From: Dryocola sp032000125
Lineage (GTDB): Bacteria; Pseudomonadota; Gammaproteobacteria; Enterobacterales; Enterobacteriaceae
Reading direction: 5' to 3'
DNA length: 64,000 nt
Assembly: GCA_032000125.1 (NCBI GenBank)
Contig: DAMALH010000005.1
Span: 86,419-150,418 of the forward strand
A program made the translations under genes and the position numbers. The notes under the pieces are model-generated. The model saw nothing but the letters and a program-made list of their open reading frames with translations. It made no database searches and was not told the origin of the DNA. The first letter of the stretch is position 1. Each line of letters begins with the position of its first letter. This document shows positions 8,760-15,527 of this stretch, one piece after another.

Positions 8760-8773
8760 CGAATCAAAAAGGC

Positions 8774-9424
8774 TTACGCTTCGGGCTCAACCAGCGGCAA
8801 CGGCCAGCCGCCCAGGCGTTTCCAGCGGTTGACGATTTCGCAGAACAGCAGGGCGGTTTGTTCAGTGTCGTATAGCGCAGAGTGTGCCTGGCTGCTGTCA
8901 AAAGGTATGCCTGCGGCAATACAGGCTTTAGCCAGCACGGTCTGGCCTAATGCCAGGCCGCTAAGCGCCGCGGTATCGAAGGTCACGAACGGGTGGAAGG
9001 GATTGCGTTTTAAGGATGCGCGCTCGGCGGCGGCCATCATAAAGCTGTGATCGAAGGTGGCGTTATGCGCCACCATAATCGCCCGGTTGCAACCGCTGTC
9101 TTTAATACCTTTGCGCACCATTTTAAAAATAGCGTGCAGGGCGTCGTATTCGCTGACCGCGCCACGCAATGGATTGTGCGGGTCGATGCCGTTGAAGGCC
9201 AGCGCTTCCGGCTCAAGGATCGATCCTTCAAAGGGTTCGATATGAAATTGCAGCTTTTCATCAGGCGTTAACCAGCCGTCTGCATCCATCTTTAGCGTGA
9301 TGGCAGCAACTTCCAGTAACGCGTCTGTTTTGGCGTTAAAACCAGCGGTTTCAACGTCGATGACTACCGGATAAAAACCGCGAAAACGGTCGCACAGGCC
9401 AGGCAATTGCGTGTTGTCAGACAT
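8774..9424 (-). CDS. rnt: RNase T
   Basis: 3'-to-5' exoribonuclease of the DEDDh family that trims the 3' ends of tRNA, 5S rRNA and other stable RNAs and acts as a dimer. It has 216 residues. The acidic metal-binding residues are visible: Asp23 and Glu25 in VVIDVETAGF, the Asp in HNATFDHSF, and the His and Asp in QAHSALYDTEQTA. It is the last gene of the co-directional nemR-nemA-gloA-rnt series, as in K-12. In K-12 it is followed by lhr, a large helicase gene, which is not here. Confidence 0.97.
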   Translation of the reverse strand: MSDNTQLPGLCDRFRGFYPVVIDVETAGFNAKTDALLEVAAITLKMDADGWLTPDEKLQFHIEPFEGSILEPEALAFNGIDPHNPLRGAVSEYDALHAIFKMVRKGIKDSGCNRAIMVAHNATFDHSFMMAAAERASLKRNPFHPFVTFDTAALSGLALGQTVLAKACIAAGIPFDSSQAHSALYDTEQTALLFCEIVNRWKRLGGWPLPLVEPEA

Positions 9425-9540
9425 CAGAATCTCTTAATACGGGGAAAATGCAGCGCGCATTATGGCAAATTTCAGGAAGGGAAGCTAACGGGCGCAAAGC
9501 ACGCCCGCTACAGACATTCTACTTCAGGTTATGGCCCGGC

Positions 9541-9948
9541 TTAGTTGCCCAGACCTTTGCCCGCGTCTTTGTTTTCAATCAGTTCGATTTTGTAACCGTC
9601 TGGATCTTCAACAAAAGCAATAACCGTGCTGCCGCCTTTTACCGGACCGGCTTCGCGGGTTATGTTTCCCCCGCTGTTGCGAATGCGTTCGCAGGCTTCG
9701 GCCGCGTTATCCACGCTTAGCGCGATATGCCCATAGGCATTGCCCAACTCATAGCTGTCCACGCCCCAGTTGTAAGTCAGTTCGATAACCGCTTCTTCGG
9801 TTTCCGGACCGTAGCCGACGAAGGCCAGGGAGTATTTATATTCAGGGTTTTCGCTGGTACGCAGTAGGGTCATGCCCAGTACGTTAGTGTAAAATTCGAT
9901 GGAGCGTTGCAGATCGCCAACACGCAGCATGGTGTGAAGTAAGCGCAT
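9541..9948 (-). CDS. gloA: GloA glyoxalase I
   Basis: Nickel-dependent lactoylglutathione lyase of 135 residues. It isomerises the adduct of methylglyoxal and glutathione to S-lactoylglutathione. The four metal ligands of the E. coli enzyme are recognisable: His5 in MRLLHTML, Glu in AVIELTYNWG, His in YGHIALSVD and Glu in YKIELIENK. It lies 96 bp downstream of nemA. In E. coli gloA is co-expressed with nemRA when electrophiles inactivate NemR, and the order here supports the same logic. Confidence 0.96.
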   Translation of the reverse strand: MRLLHTMLRVGDLQRSIEFYTNVLGMTLLRTSENPEYKYSLAFVGYGPETEEAVIELTYNWGVDSYELGNAYGHIALSVDNAAEACERIRNSGGNITREAGPVKGGSTVIAFVEDPDGYKIELIENKDAGKGLGN

Positions 9949-10044
9949 AAATTCCTCTTAGAATTAAAACCTTAACGGCAGGAAGCGTATTCAGGATGTG
10001 CGATAAGTATAGCGGCGATTGCGCGCCGCTATCAATGGAAGGGG

Positions 10045-11142
10045 TTATAAAGTTGGGTAGTCGGTATAACCTTCCGCACCGCCGCCGTAGAAGGACTCAG
10101 GACGCTGCGGGTTAAGTTCTGCTTTGCGGTGCAGGCGTTCAACCAAATCAGGGTTTGCGATGTAATCACGGCCAAAGGCTACCGCGTCGATTAACCCTTT
10201 GGTGATGAGGTCTTCGGCTTTTTCAGGCGAATAGGCGCCAGCGCCGATGATTACGCCGCTGAAGCGCTCGCGCACTTTCTGGCGGAATGCTTCGCTATAA
10301 GGTTTGCCGCCGGCCCAGTCAGGCTCGGACATGTGCAGGTAAGCGATGCCGCGCTTGCTCAACTCTTCAATCAGATAAAGCGCATCGGCTTCTTCGTCCG
10401 GGCCGTTATCCACGTTCTGGAAAGAGCCTACCGGCGAGACGCGGATACCAATACGATCGGCACTCCATTCTTTGCTCACGGCATCAACCACTTCCAGCAC
10501 CAGACGAGCGCGGTTTTCACGGCTGCCGCCATACACATCGGTGCGATGGTTAGAAGAAGGCGAGAGGAACTGGTGCAGCAGGTAGCCGTGCGCGGAGTGC
10601 AGTTCAACAAGGTCGAAACCCGCGTCGCGAGCGTTGCCCACCGCCTGACGGAAATCGTTCACGATGCCCGGGATCTCTTCGAGCTCCAGCGCGCGAGGCA
10701 TAGAAGTATCGACGCGGATCGCGTTGCCATTTTCGTCACGCAGCGAGGTACGCGTGCCCGCAGAAATCGCGGATGGCGCCACAGGCGCCTGGCCGTCCGG
10801 CTGAATGCTGGAGTGGGAAATGCGGCCGGTATGCCAAAGCTGTACGGCGATGCGGCCATTCTCAGCATGCACCCCCGCGGTGATTTTTTTCCATGCTTCA
10901 ACCTGTTCGGCACTGTGCAGGCCAGGCGCGCCTTCGTAGCCTTTCGCCTGAGCGGAGATCTGGGTCGCTTCGCTGATGATAAGCCCGGAGCTTGCGCGCT
11001 GGCGGTAGTACTCGGCCATCAGCGCGGTTGGGATATCGCCGGGCACGATGCTGCGCAGGCGCGTCAGCGGAGCCATGAATACACGGTTTGGCGTGGTAAT
11101 CGCACCCACTTTCAGGGGAGTAAATAACTTATCTGCTGACAT
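10045..11142 (-). CDS. nemA: NemA N-ethylmaleimide reductase (old yellow enzyme)
   Basis: FMN-dependent ene-reductase of 365 residues, a TIM barrel of the old yellow enzyme family. It reduces activated double bonds, quinones, nitrate esters and N-ethylmaleimide. The active-site His/Asn-type pair lies in ELHSAHGYLLHQFLSP, and the phosphate-binding region in IGAGAYSPEKAEDLI near the C-terminus. It follows nemR by 100 bp. Unlike a plain two-gene operon, the gap contains its own NemR-like palindrome 16 bp before the ATG (11158-11172). Confidence 0.96.
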   Translation of the reverse strand: MSADKLFTPLKVGAITTPNRVFMAPLTRLRSIVPGDIPTALMAEYYRQRASSGLIISEATQISAQAKGYEGAPGLHSAEQVEAWKKITAGVHAENGRIAVQLWHTGRISHSSIQPDGQAPVAPSAISAGTRTSLRDENGNAIRVDTSMPRALELEEIPGIVNDFRQAVGNARDAGFDLVELHSAHGYLLHQFLSPSSNHRTDVYGGSRENRARLVLEVVDAVSKEWSADRIGIRVSPVGSFQNVDNGPDEEADALYLIEELSKRGIAYLHMSEPDWAGGKPYSEAFRQKVRERFSGVIIGAGAYSPEKAEDLITKGLIDAVAFGRDYIANPDLVERLHRKAELNPQRPESFYGGGAEGYTDYPTL

Positions 11143-11157
11143 GACATATCCTTTGAG

Positions 11158-11172
11158 TAGACCGGTCGTCTA
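11158..11172. promoter_or_regulatory. Second NemR-like operator, upstream of nemA
   Basis: TAGACCGGTCGTCTA is a 15-bp near-palindrome with the TAGAC...GTCTA arms of the nemR operator. It lies in the 100-bp gap between nemR and nemA, just upstream of the nemA start. The spacer is one base shorter than in the nemR copy. Confidence 0.6.
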
Positions 11173-11241
11173 GTAATCAGTTAAATAAAAAGCCAGACTG
11201 CTGCTAAAGCCCGGCGGTGTTAATGCGGTTTCTCGCGCCAC

Positions 11242-11841
11242 TCACAAAACAGGCGGCGCGATTAAACGTTTCACATAGACAAGCGCGCTTTCCAGCGGCG
11301 CTGCGCTACGGGAAATCTTTGCCTGCAGGCTGGCGCCCAGCCACAGGGCATAAATGGTTTGCGCAAGGCTCAGCGTGTCACCGTCAATGACCAGGCTTTT
11401 TTCCGCCCGGCCTTTTTCCAGCGCGTTGGCCAGCTGGCTGATTATCTGCGCCGCGCCTTTGTCCAGCGCGCCGCGCATATCTTCGGAGAGATCGCAGACC
11501 TCCGCCGAGAGTTTTACCGTCAGGCAGCTAATCAACTGGTGGTGCTGGCAAAACCAGGTAAGGGTTTCCTGATACCAGTTCAGCACCTTTTCACGATAGT
11601 TGCCGCTGCCCTGACAGAAATGCTGCTGCAGCCGCTGGTTAAAGCCTTCGTAATAGCGTTCCAGCATCACCACCCCAAAGGCCTCTTTCGAGGGGAAGTA
11701 GTGATAGAAAGAGCCTTTCGGCACTTCGGCGGTGCGCAACAGTTCGCTTAATCCCATGCCGGTAAAGCCGCGCTGCAGGCAAAGCTGCTCGCCGGTGGCA
11801 AGAAGATGTTCGCGAGTGTCGTGGGCAGGGTTTCTGTTCAT
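11242..11841 (-). CDS. nemR: NemR electrophile- and chlorine-sensing repressor (TetR family)
   Basis: TetR-type repressor of 199 residues. The helix-turn-helix is at about 25-45 (GLSELLRTAEVPKGSFYHYF) and the ligand domain follows. Redox-active cysteines of E. coli NemR are kept: Cys21 in EQLCLQRG, and the Cys98, Cys106 and Cys116 positions in TWFCQHHQLISCLTV and AEVCDLSE, along with the lysine in LQAKISRS that can pair with Cys106. A GTG at 11850 would add three residues; the ATG at 11841 gives the E. coli N-terminus. An operator lies 15 bp upstream of the start. NemR controls nemA and gloA. Confidence 0.94.
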   Translation of the reverse strand: MNRNPAHDTREHLLATGEQLCLQRGFTGMGLSELLRTAEVPKGSFYHYFPSKEAFGVVMLERYYEGFNQRLQQHFCQGSGNYREKVLNWYQETLTWFCQHHQLISCLTVKLSAEVCDLSEDMRGALDKGAAQIISQLANALEKGRAEKSLVIDGDTLSLAQTIYALWLGASLQAKISRSAAPLESALVYVKRLIAPPVL

Positions 11842-11855
11842 GGCGAACACTGTAA

Positions 11856-11871
11856 TAGACCAATCAGTCTA
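11856..11871. promoter_or_regulatory. NemR operator upstream of nemR
   Basis: TAGACCAATCAGTCTA is a 16-bp inverted repeat (TAGAC with GTCTA) 15 bp before the nemR ATG. It matches the known E. coli nemR operator type, TAGACC with GGTCTA and a 4-bp spacer. Confidence 0.8.
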
Positions 11872-11913
11872 GCGCAAGCCGCGGGCGAAAGATTTGAACT
11901 ATTTGCCCGTTAA

Positions 11914-13542
11914 TCACGCTTTGCGGCAGCCGGCGAGAATATCCATATGGGGCTGATATACGGAACTTTTAATATCCATCATCCCAAGCAGGGTAGAAAA
12001 AATATTATCCTGGGATACGTCGCTGCTGGCGGCTCTCTTCGTCAGGCAGTCCGGGTCTAGCGCATAATTTTGCTGATAATCCTTCGACAGCCAGAACAGC
12101 AAAGGGATATGCGTTTGCTGGGCCGGTGCCAGCATATAAGGCGTGCCGTGCAGATAGATGCCGCTTTCTCCAAGTGATTCACCGTGATCGGAAAGATAAA
12201 CCAGGGCGGTGTTAAATTTGTCAGCATGCTTTTTAAGCATCGCGATGGTGCGGCTAACCACATCATCGGTATACAAAATAGTATTGTCGTAGGTATTTAT
12301 CAGCGACTGGCGGTCACAATCCTGAATCTGATTGCTGTCGCAGGTGGGCGTGAACCGACGGAATGTGTCCGGGTAACGCTGATAATAGGCGGGGCCGTGG
12401 CTGCCCATCAGATGCAGTACAACCACCGAATCCTGCTGCATTCCATCCAGCACGTTATCCAGGCGGTACAGCACCGCATCGTCAACGCAGGATTTATTTT
12501 TGCACAGGCCGCTTAGCCCCCACTGGGTCATATCGGTGTGCGGAATGCGGCTGCATGCGCCTTTACAGCCGCCGTCGTTGTCGCGCCACAGAAGGTTTAT
12601 TCCGGCATGCGCCATCACATCCAGCAGGCCTTCCTGGTGGCGGGCAAGATCGGCGTCGTACCGTTTTCTGGGCATGCCTGAAAACATGCAGGGTACAGAA
12701 ACGGCGGTTTCAGTGCCGCAGGAGGTAGCGTTTGGGAAATAAATCACGCCTTGCTTCTTCATTTCCGGATTTGTTTCGCGAGCGTAACCGCCCAGGGAAT
12801 AATTTTCCGCGCGGGAGGCTTCTCCAACGACCAGCACCACAAGCGTTTTCTTGTTCTGCTGGCTGATAACCGGGCCTTTTGTGGCATCTTCGCCGATGCG
12901 AATCAGCGATTGGCTGCCAGTAAACCAACGCGCTTTGCTGTAACCGCTAATGGCGCTGATGTAATTAGCCGGCGTCACCATTTTCACCACGTTTTTGTTG
13001 TTGCGAAACAGCGAGGCATAGTCCTTATAAAAGACAGCGGCAACCAGAATAATCACCAGCAGCCCGGCCAGAACGCCCACCAGACGGCTCAGAAACAGGT
13101 GCCACCAGCGCGCGGGCTTAATTTTTATCGTTGTGAGAATAAGGGCGGGAATTAAACCGGCAACGGAGAGCCACATCAACATTTGCGGTGTGATAAGCGC
13201 CCGGGCCTCCTGGGCGTTAGTTTCAAATACGTTGACCATCATGTTCTGGTCGATGACGGCGCCGTAGGTGTACATAAAATAGTTGCTTGCCGCGCAGCCC
13301 AGCACAAGCAGGGCCAGCATCGGTTTGCGCAGCCACGGAATATTGATTGCGCTAAAAATTGTCAGCCAGGCGCAGAAAAGCACAACGGGCACAGAGGCTG
13401 CAAATAGCCAGCTGTGCACGGAGTCGGGGGTAATAATTTGCCAGCTGCGGCGAATAAACAGCGCGTTAATAGCCGTAAAAAAGATTGCGCAGCAAAAATT
13501 AAAGCCTGCATCGTTACACTGTAACTTTTTAATGTGTGTCAT
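11914..13542 (-). CDS. EptA-type lipid A phosphoethanolamine transferase
   Basis: Inner-membrane enzyme of 542 residues in the EptA/PmrC/MCR family, which moves phosphoethanolamine from phosphatidylethanolamine to lipid A phosphates. Five N-terminal helices (about 14-175) are followed by a periplasmic alkaline-phosphatase-like domain. The zinc site and nucleophile are present: Glu241 (VVGEASRAENYSLGGY), Thr279 (SCGTETAVSVPCMFS), Asp452 and His453 (LSDHGESLGESG), with His382 and His465 near the active site. Paired cysteines match the family disulphides. It resembles E. coli EptA more than other members known to me, but is diverged. K-12 has no such gene between nemR and ydhL. A PmrA-like box lies upstream. 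Substrate is inferred from the family. Confidence 0.88.
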   Translation of the reverse strand: MTHIKKLQCNDAGFNFCCAIFFTAINALFIRRSWQIITPDSVHSWLFAASVPVVLFCAWLTIFSAINIPWLRKPMLALLVLGCAASNYFMYTYGAVIDQNMMVNVFETNAQEARALITPQMLMWLSVAGLIPALILTTIKIKPARWWHLFLSRLVGVLAGLLVIILVAAVFYKDYASLFRNNKNVVKMVTPANYISAISGYSKARWFTGSQSLIRIGEDATKGPVISQQNKKTLVVLVVGEASRAENYSLGGYARETNPEMKKQGVIYFPNATSCGTETAVSVPCMFSGMPRKRYDADLARHQEGLLDVMAHAGINLLWRDNDGGCKGACSRIPHTDMTQWGLSGLCKNKSCVDDAVLYRLDNVLDGMQQDSVVVLHLMGSHGPAYYQRYPDTFRRFTPTCDSNQIQDCDRQSLINTYDNTILYTDDVVSRTIAMLKKHADKFNTALVYLSDHGESLGESGIYLHGTPYMLAPAQQTHIPLLFWLSKDYQQNYALDPDCLTKRAASSDVSQDNIFSTLLGMMDIKSSVYQPHMDILAGCRKA

Positions 13543-13590
13543 AGCCGTCGTTCATCATTCTGAAGATGGCGCACAGCGTAATAAACGAAG

Positions 13591-13607
13591 ATTAGGCGAA
13601 CCTTAGT
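13591..13607 (-). promoter_or_regulatory. Candidate PmrA (BasR) box upstream of the eptA-like gene
   Basis: On the minus strand ACTAAG-GTTCG-CCTAAT is a direct repeat of two six-base half-sites separated by exactly five bases, the layout of the PmrA box (CTTAAG-N5-CTTAAT). Each half-site deviates from consensus at one or two positions. It lies 49 bp before the ATG. Confidence 0.45.
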
Positions 13608-13728
13608 TTTGCCAGGCTCAGCAAATGTTTCTGCACGGCGCACGGCGCTGCAATTATCCTTCTTAGCCGCTTGCAACCCGGCGATTGTCGGGCTTCAATT
13701 GTAGGAAGGTTGATAACGGAGGAAATGA

Positions 13729-13968
13729 GTGCCAGAACAGCTTGAGTTTTTCCCCATCCAGAGTCCGTGCCGTGGCATCTGCCAGTCCGATGAGCGCGGT
13801 TTTTGCCGTGGCTGCATGCGCAGCCGGGACGAAAGATTTAACTGGCAGAAAATGAGCGATACGCAGAAGCAGGACGTATTACGCCTCTGCCGCCAGCGCT
13901 TTTTGCGCAAGTTACGAGCAAACAACCATGCCGAGCCCGAAGAACCGCAGCAACCCTCACTTTTTTAA
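13729..13968 (+). CDS. ydhL: YdhL, DUF1289 small cysteine-rich protein
   Basis: Protein of 79 residues of the DUF1289 family. The family motif C-x3-C-x9-C-x2-C is seen in PCRGICQSDERGFCRGCMRS (residues 14-33) and probably binds a metal ion. The function is unknown. A GTG start preceded by GGAGGAAAT gives the same N-terminus (PEQLEFFP) as the E. coli protein. It lies divergent from the eptA-like gene and 58 bp upstream of ydhF, its K-12 neighbour. Confidence 0.88.
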   Translation: MPEQLEFFPIQSPCRGICQSDERGFCRGCMRSRDERFNWQKMSDTQKQDVLRLCRQRFLRKLRANNHAEPEEPQQPSLF

Positions 13969-14026
13969 TCCCTTAACCTCGTTATACTCCGTCGCAGAAT
14001 TTATCTATCAGTGAGGTCATGCTTTT

Positions 14027-14923
14027 ATGGTACAGCGCATTACGATTTCCCCGCAGGGGCCGGAGTTTTCACGTCTGGTGATGGGGTACTGGCGTTTGAT
14101 GGAGTGGAACATGTCGCCACGCCAGCTCGCGAGCTTTATTGAAGAACATGTTGACCTTGGGATCACTACGGCCGATCACGCCGATATTTATGGCGGCTAC
14201 CTGTGTGAAGCGGCCTTTGGCGACGCGATGCGTCTGGTACCGCATTTACGCGAAAAAATGGAGATCGTGACGAAATGCGGTATTGCCACCACGGCTAACC
14301 CGGATCACGCTCTGGGCCACTACATTACCGACCGCAGCCACATCATCAGCAGCGCGGAATCCTCGCTGCAAAAACTGGCAACGGACTATCTGGATCTGCT
14401 GTTAATCCATCGCCCGGACCCGCTAATGGACGCTGACGAAGTGGCCGAAGCTTTCACCGTGCTGCACCAGAGCGGGAAAGTGCGCCACTTTGGCGTGTCC
14501 AACTTCACCCCCGCTCAGTTCGCGCTGCTGCAGTCACGCCTGCCGTTTACGCTGGCAACGAATCAGGTTGAGATTTCGTCGGTACACCAGCCTGCGATAC
14601 TGGACGGCACTCTGGATCAGTGCCAGCAACTGCGCATTCGTCCTATGGCCTGGTCTTGCCTCGGCGGCGGCAGCCTGTTTAGCGACGACGCTTTCCAGCC
14701 GCTGCGCGACGAGCTGCACGCCGTGGCGGATGAAATCGGCGCGCAGACCATCGAACAGGTGGTGTATGCGTGGGTGATGCGTCTGCCGTCGCAGCCGCTG
14801 CCGATTATCGGCTCCGGCAAGATTGAACGCGTGCGTTCTGCTATTCACGCGCTTTCTCTGGATATGAACCGCCAGCAGTGGTTCCGCATTCGTAAAGCGG
14901 CGCTGGGCTACGACGTGCCTTAA
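14027..14923 (+). CDS. ydhF: YdhF aldo-keto reductase
   Basis: Predicted NADPH-dependent oxidoreductase of 298 residues with an aldo-keto reductase TIM barrel. The catalytic Asp/Tyr region is ITTADHADIYGGYLCEAAFG (about 45-65) and the lysine and histidine follow in VTKCGI and LLLIHRPDPLMDADEV. The C-terminal cofactor motif is PIIGSGKIERVRSA. The physiological substrate is unknown in E. coli also. It follows ydhL in the same direction and precedes sodC by 81 bp. Confidence 0.92.
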   Translation: MVQRITISPQGPEFSRLVMGYWRLMEWNMSPRQLASFIEEHVDLGITTADHADIYGGYLCEAAFGDAMRLVPHLREKMEIVTKCGIATTANPDHALGHYITDRSHIISSAESSLQKLATDYLDLLLIHRPDPLMDADEVAEAFTVLHQSGKVRHFGVSNFTPAQFALLQSRLPFTLATNQVEISSVHQPAILDGTLDQCQQLRIRPMAWSCLGGGSLFSDDAFQPLRDELHAVADEIGAQTIEQVVYAWVMRLPSQPLPIIGSGKIERVRSAIHALSLDMNRQQWFRIRKAALGYDVP

Positions 14924-15004
14924 TCCTGAAAAACGCTCGCCTCCCGGTGAAAACGGCGCCTGTAGCCTATGCTTAACAGGCGAAAAGATAACCCGGGAGG
15001 TAAC

Positions 15005-15526
15005 ATGAAGCGTTTTAGTCTGGCTCTGTTAGCACTTCTAACCTGCGCCGCGGCGCAGGCGGCAAGCGAAAAAGTAGAAATGAACCTCGTCACGGCGCAG
15101 GGTATTGGCGACTCGGTTGGCGAGGTTACTATCAACGAAACGGACAAAGGCCTGGAATTTGTTCCCGATCTGCAAACCCTTCCGCCGGGCGAACACGGTT
15201 TTCACGTTCACGCCAACGGCACCTGTGAACCCGCATTAAAAGAAGGTAAACCTTCTGCCGCAGAAGCGGCCGGTGGGCACCTCGATCCGGAACATACCGG
15301 TAAACATCTGGGGCCAGAAGGCGTTGGGCATCTTGGGGATCTGCCCGTGCTGCAGGTGAATAACGATGGCAAAGCAACGCTGCCCGTTACCGCGCCGCGT
15401 CTGAAAAAACTTGATGACGTGAAGGGTAAGGCGCTTATGGTGCATGTCGGCGGCGATAATATGTCCGATCGGCCTAAACCTCTCGGTGGTGGAGGCGAGC
15501 GCTACGCCTGCGGCGTGATTAAATAA
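15005..15526 (+). CDS. sodC: SodC periplasmic Cu/Zn superoxide dismutase
   Basis: Periplasmic copper-zinc superoxide dismutase of 173 residues. A signal peptide (about 1-19, ending AAQA) is followed by the Cu/Zn SOD barrel. Metal ligands are in GEHGFHVHANGTC, GGHLDPEHTGKH, GPEGVGHLGDLP and MVHVGGDNMSD, and the disulphide cysteines in HANGTCEP and RYACGVIK. I chose the ATG at 15005, preceded by GGGAGG, which gives the E. coli N-terminus. It ends one base before the convergent ydhK stop. It is the only superoxide dismutase gene in the window, since sodB is missing from its usual place. Confidence 0.96.
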   Translation: MKRFSLALLALLTCAAAQAASEKVEMNLVTAQGIGDSVGEVTINETDKGLEFVPDLQTLPPGEHGFHVHANGTCEPALKEGKPSAAEAAGGHLDPEHTGKHLGPEGVGHLGDLPVLQVNNDGKATLPVTAPRLKKLDDVKGKALMVHVGGDNMSDRPKPLGGGGERYACGVIK

Positions 15527-15527
15527 G

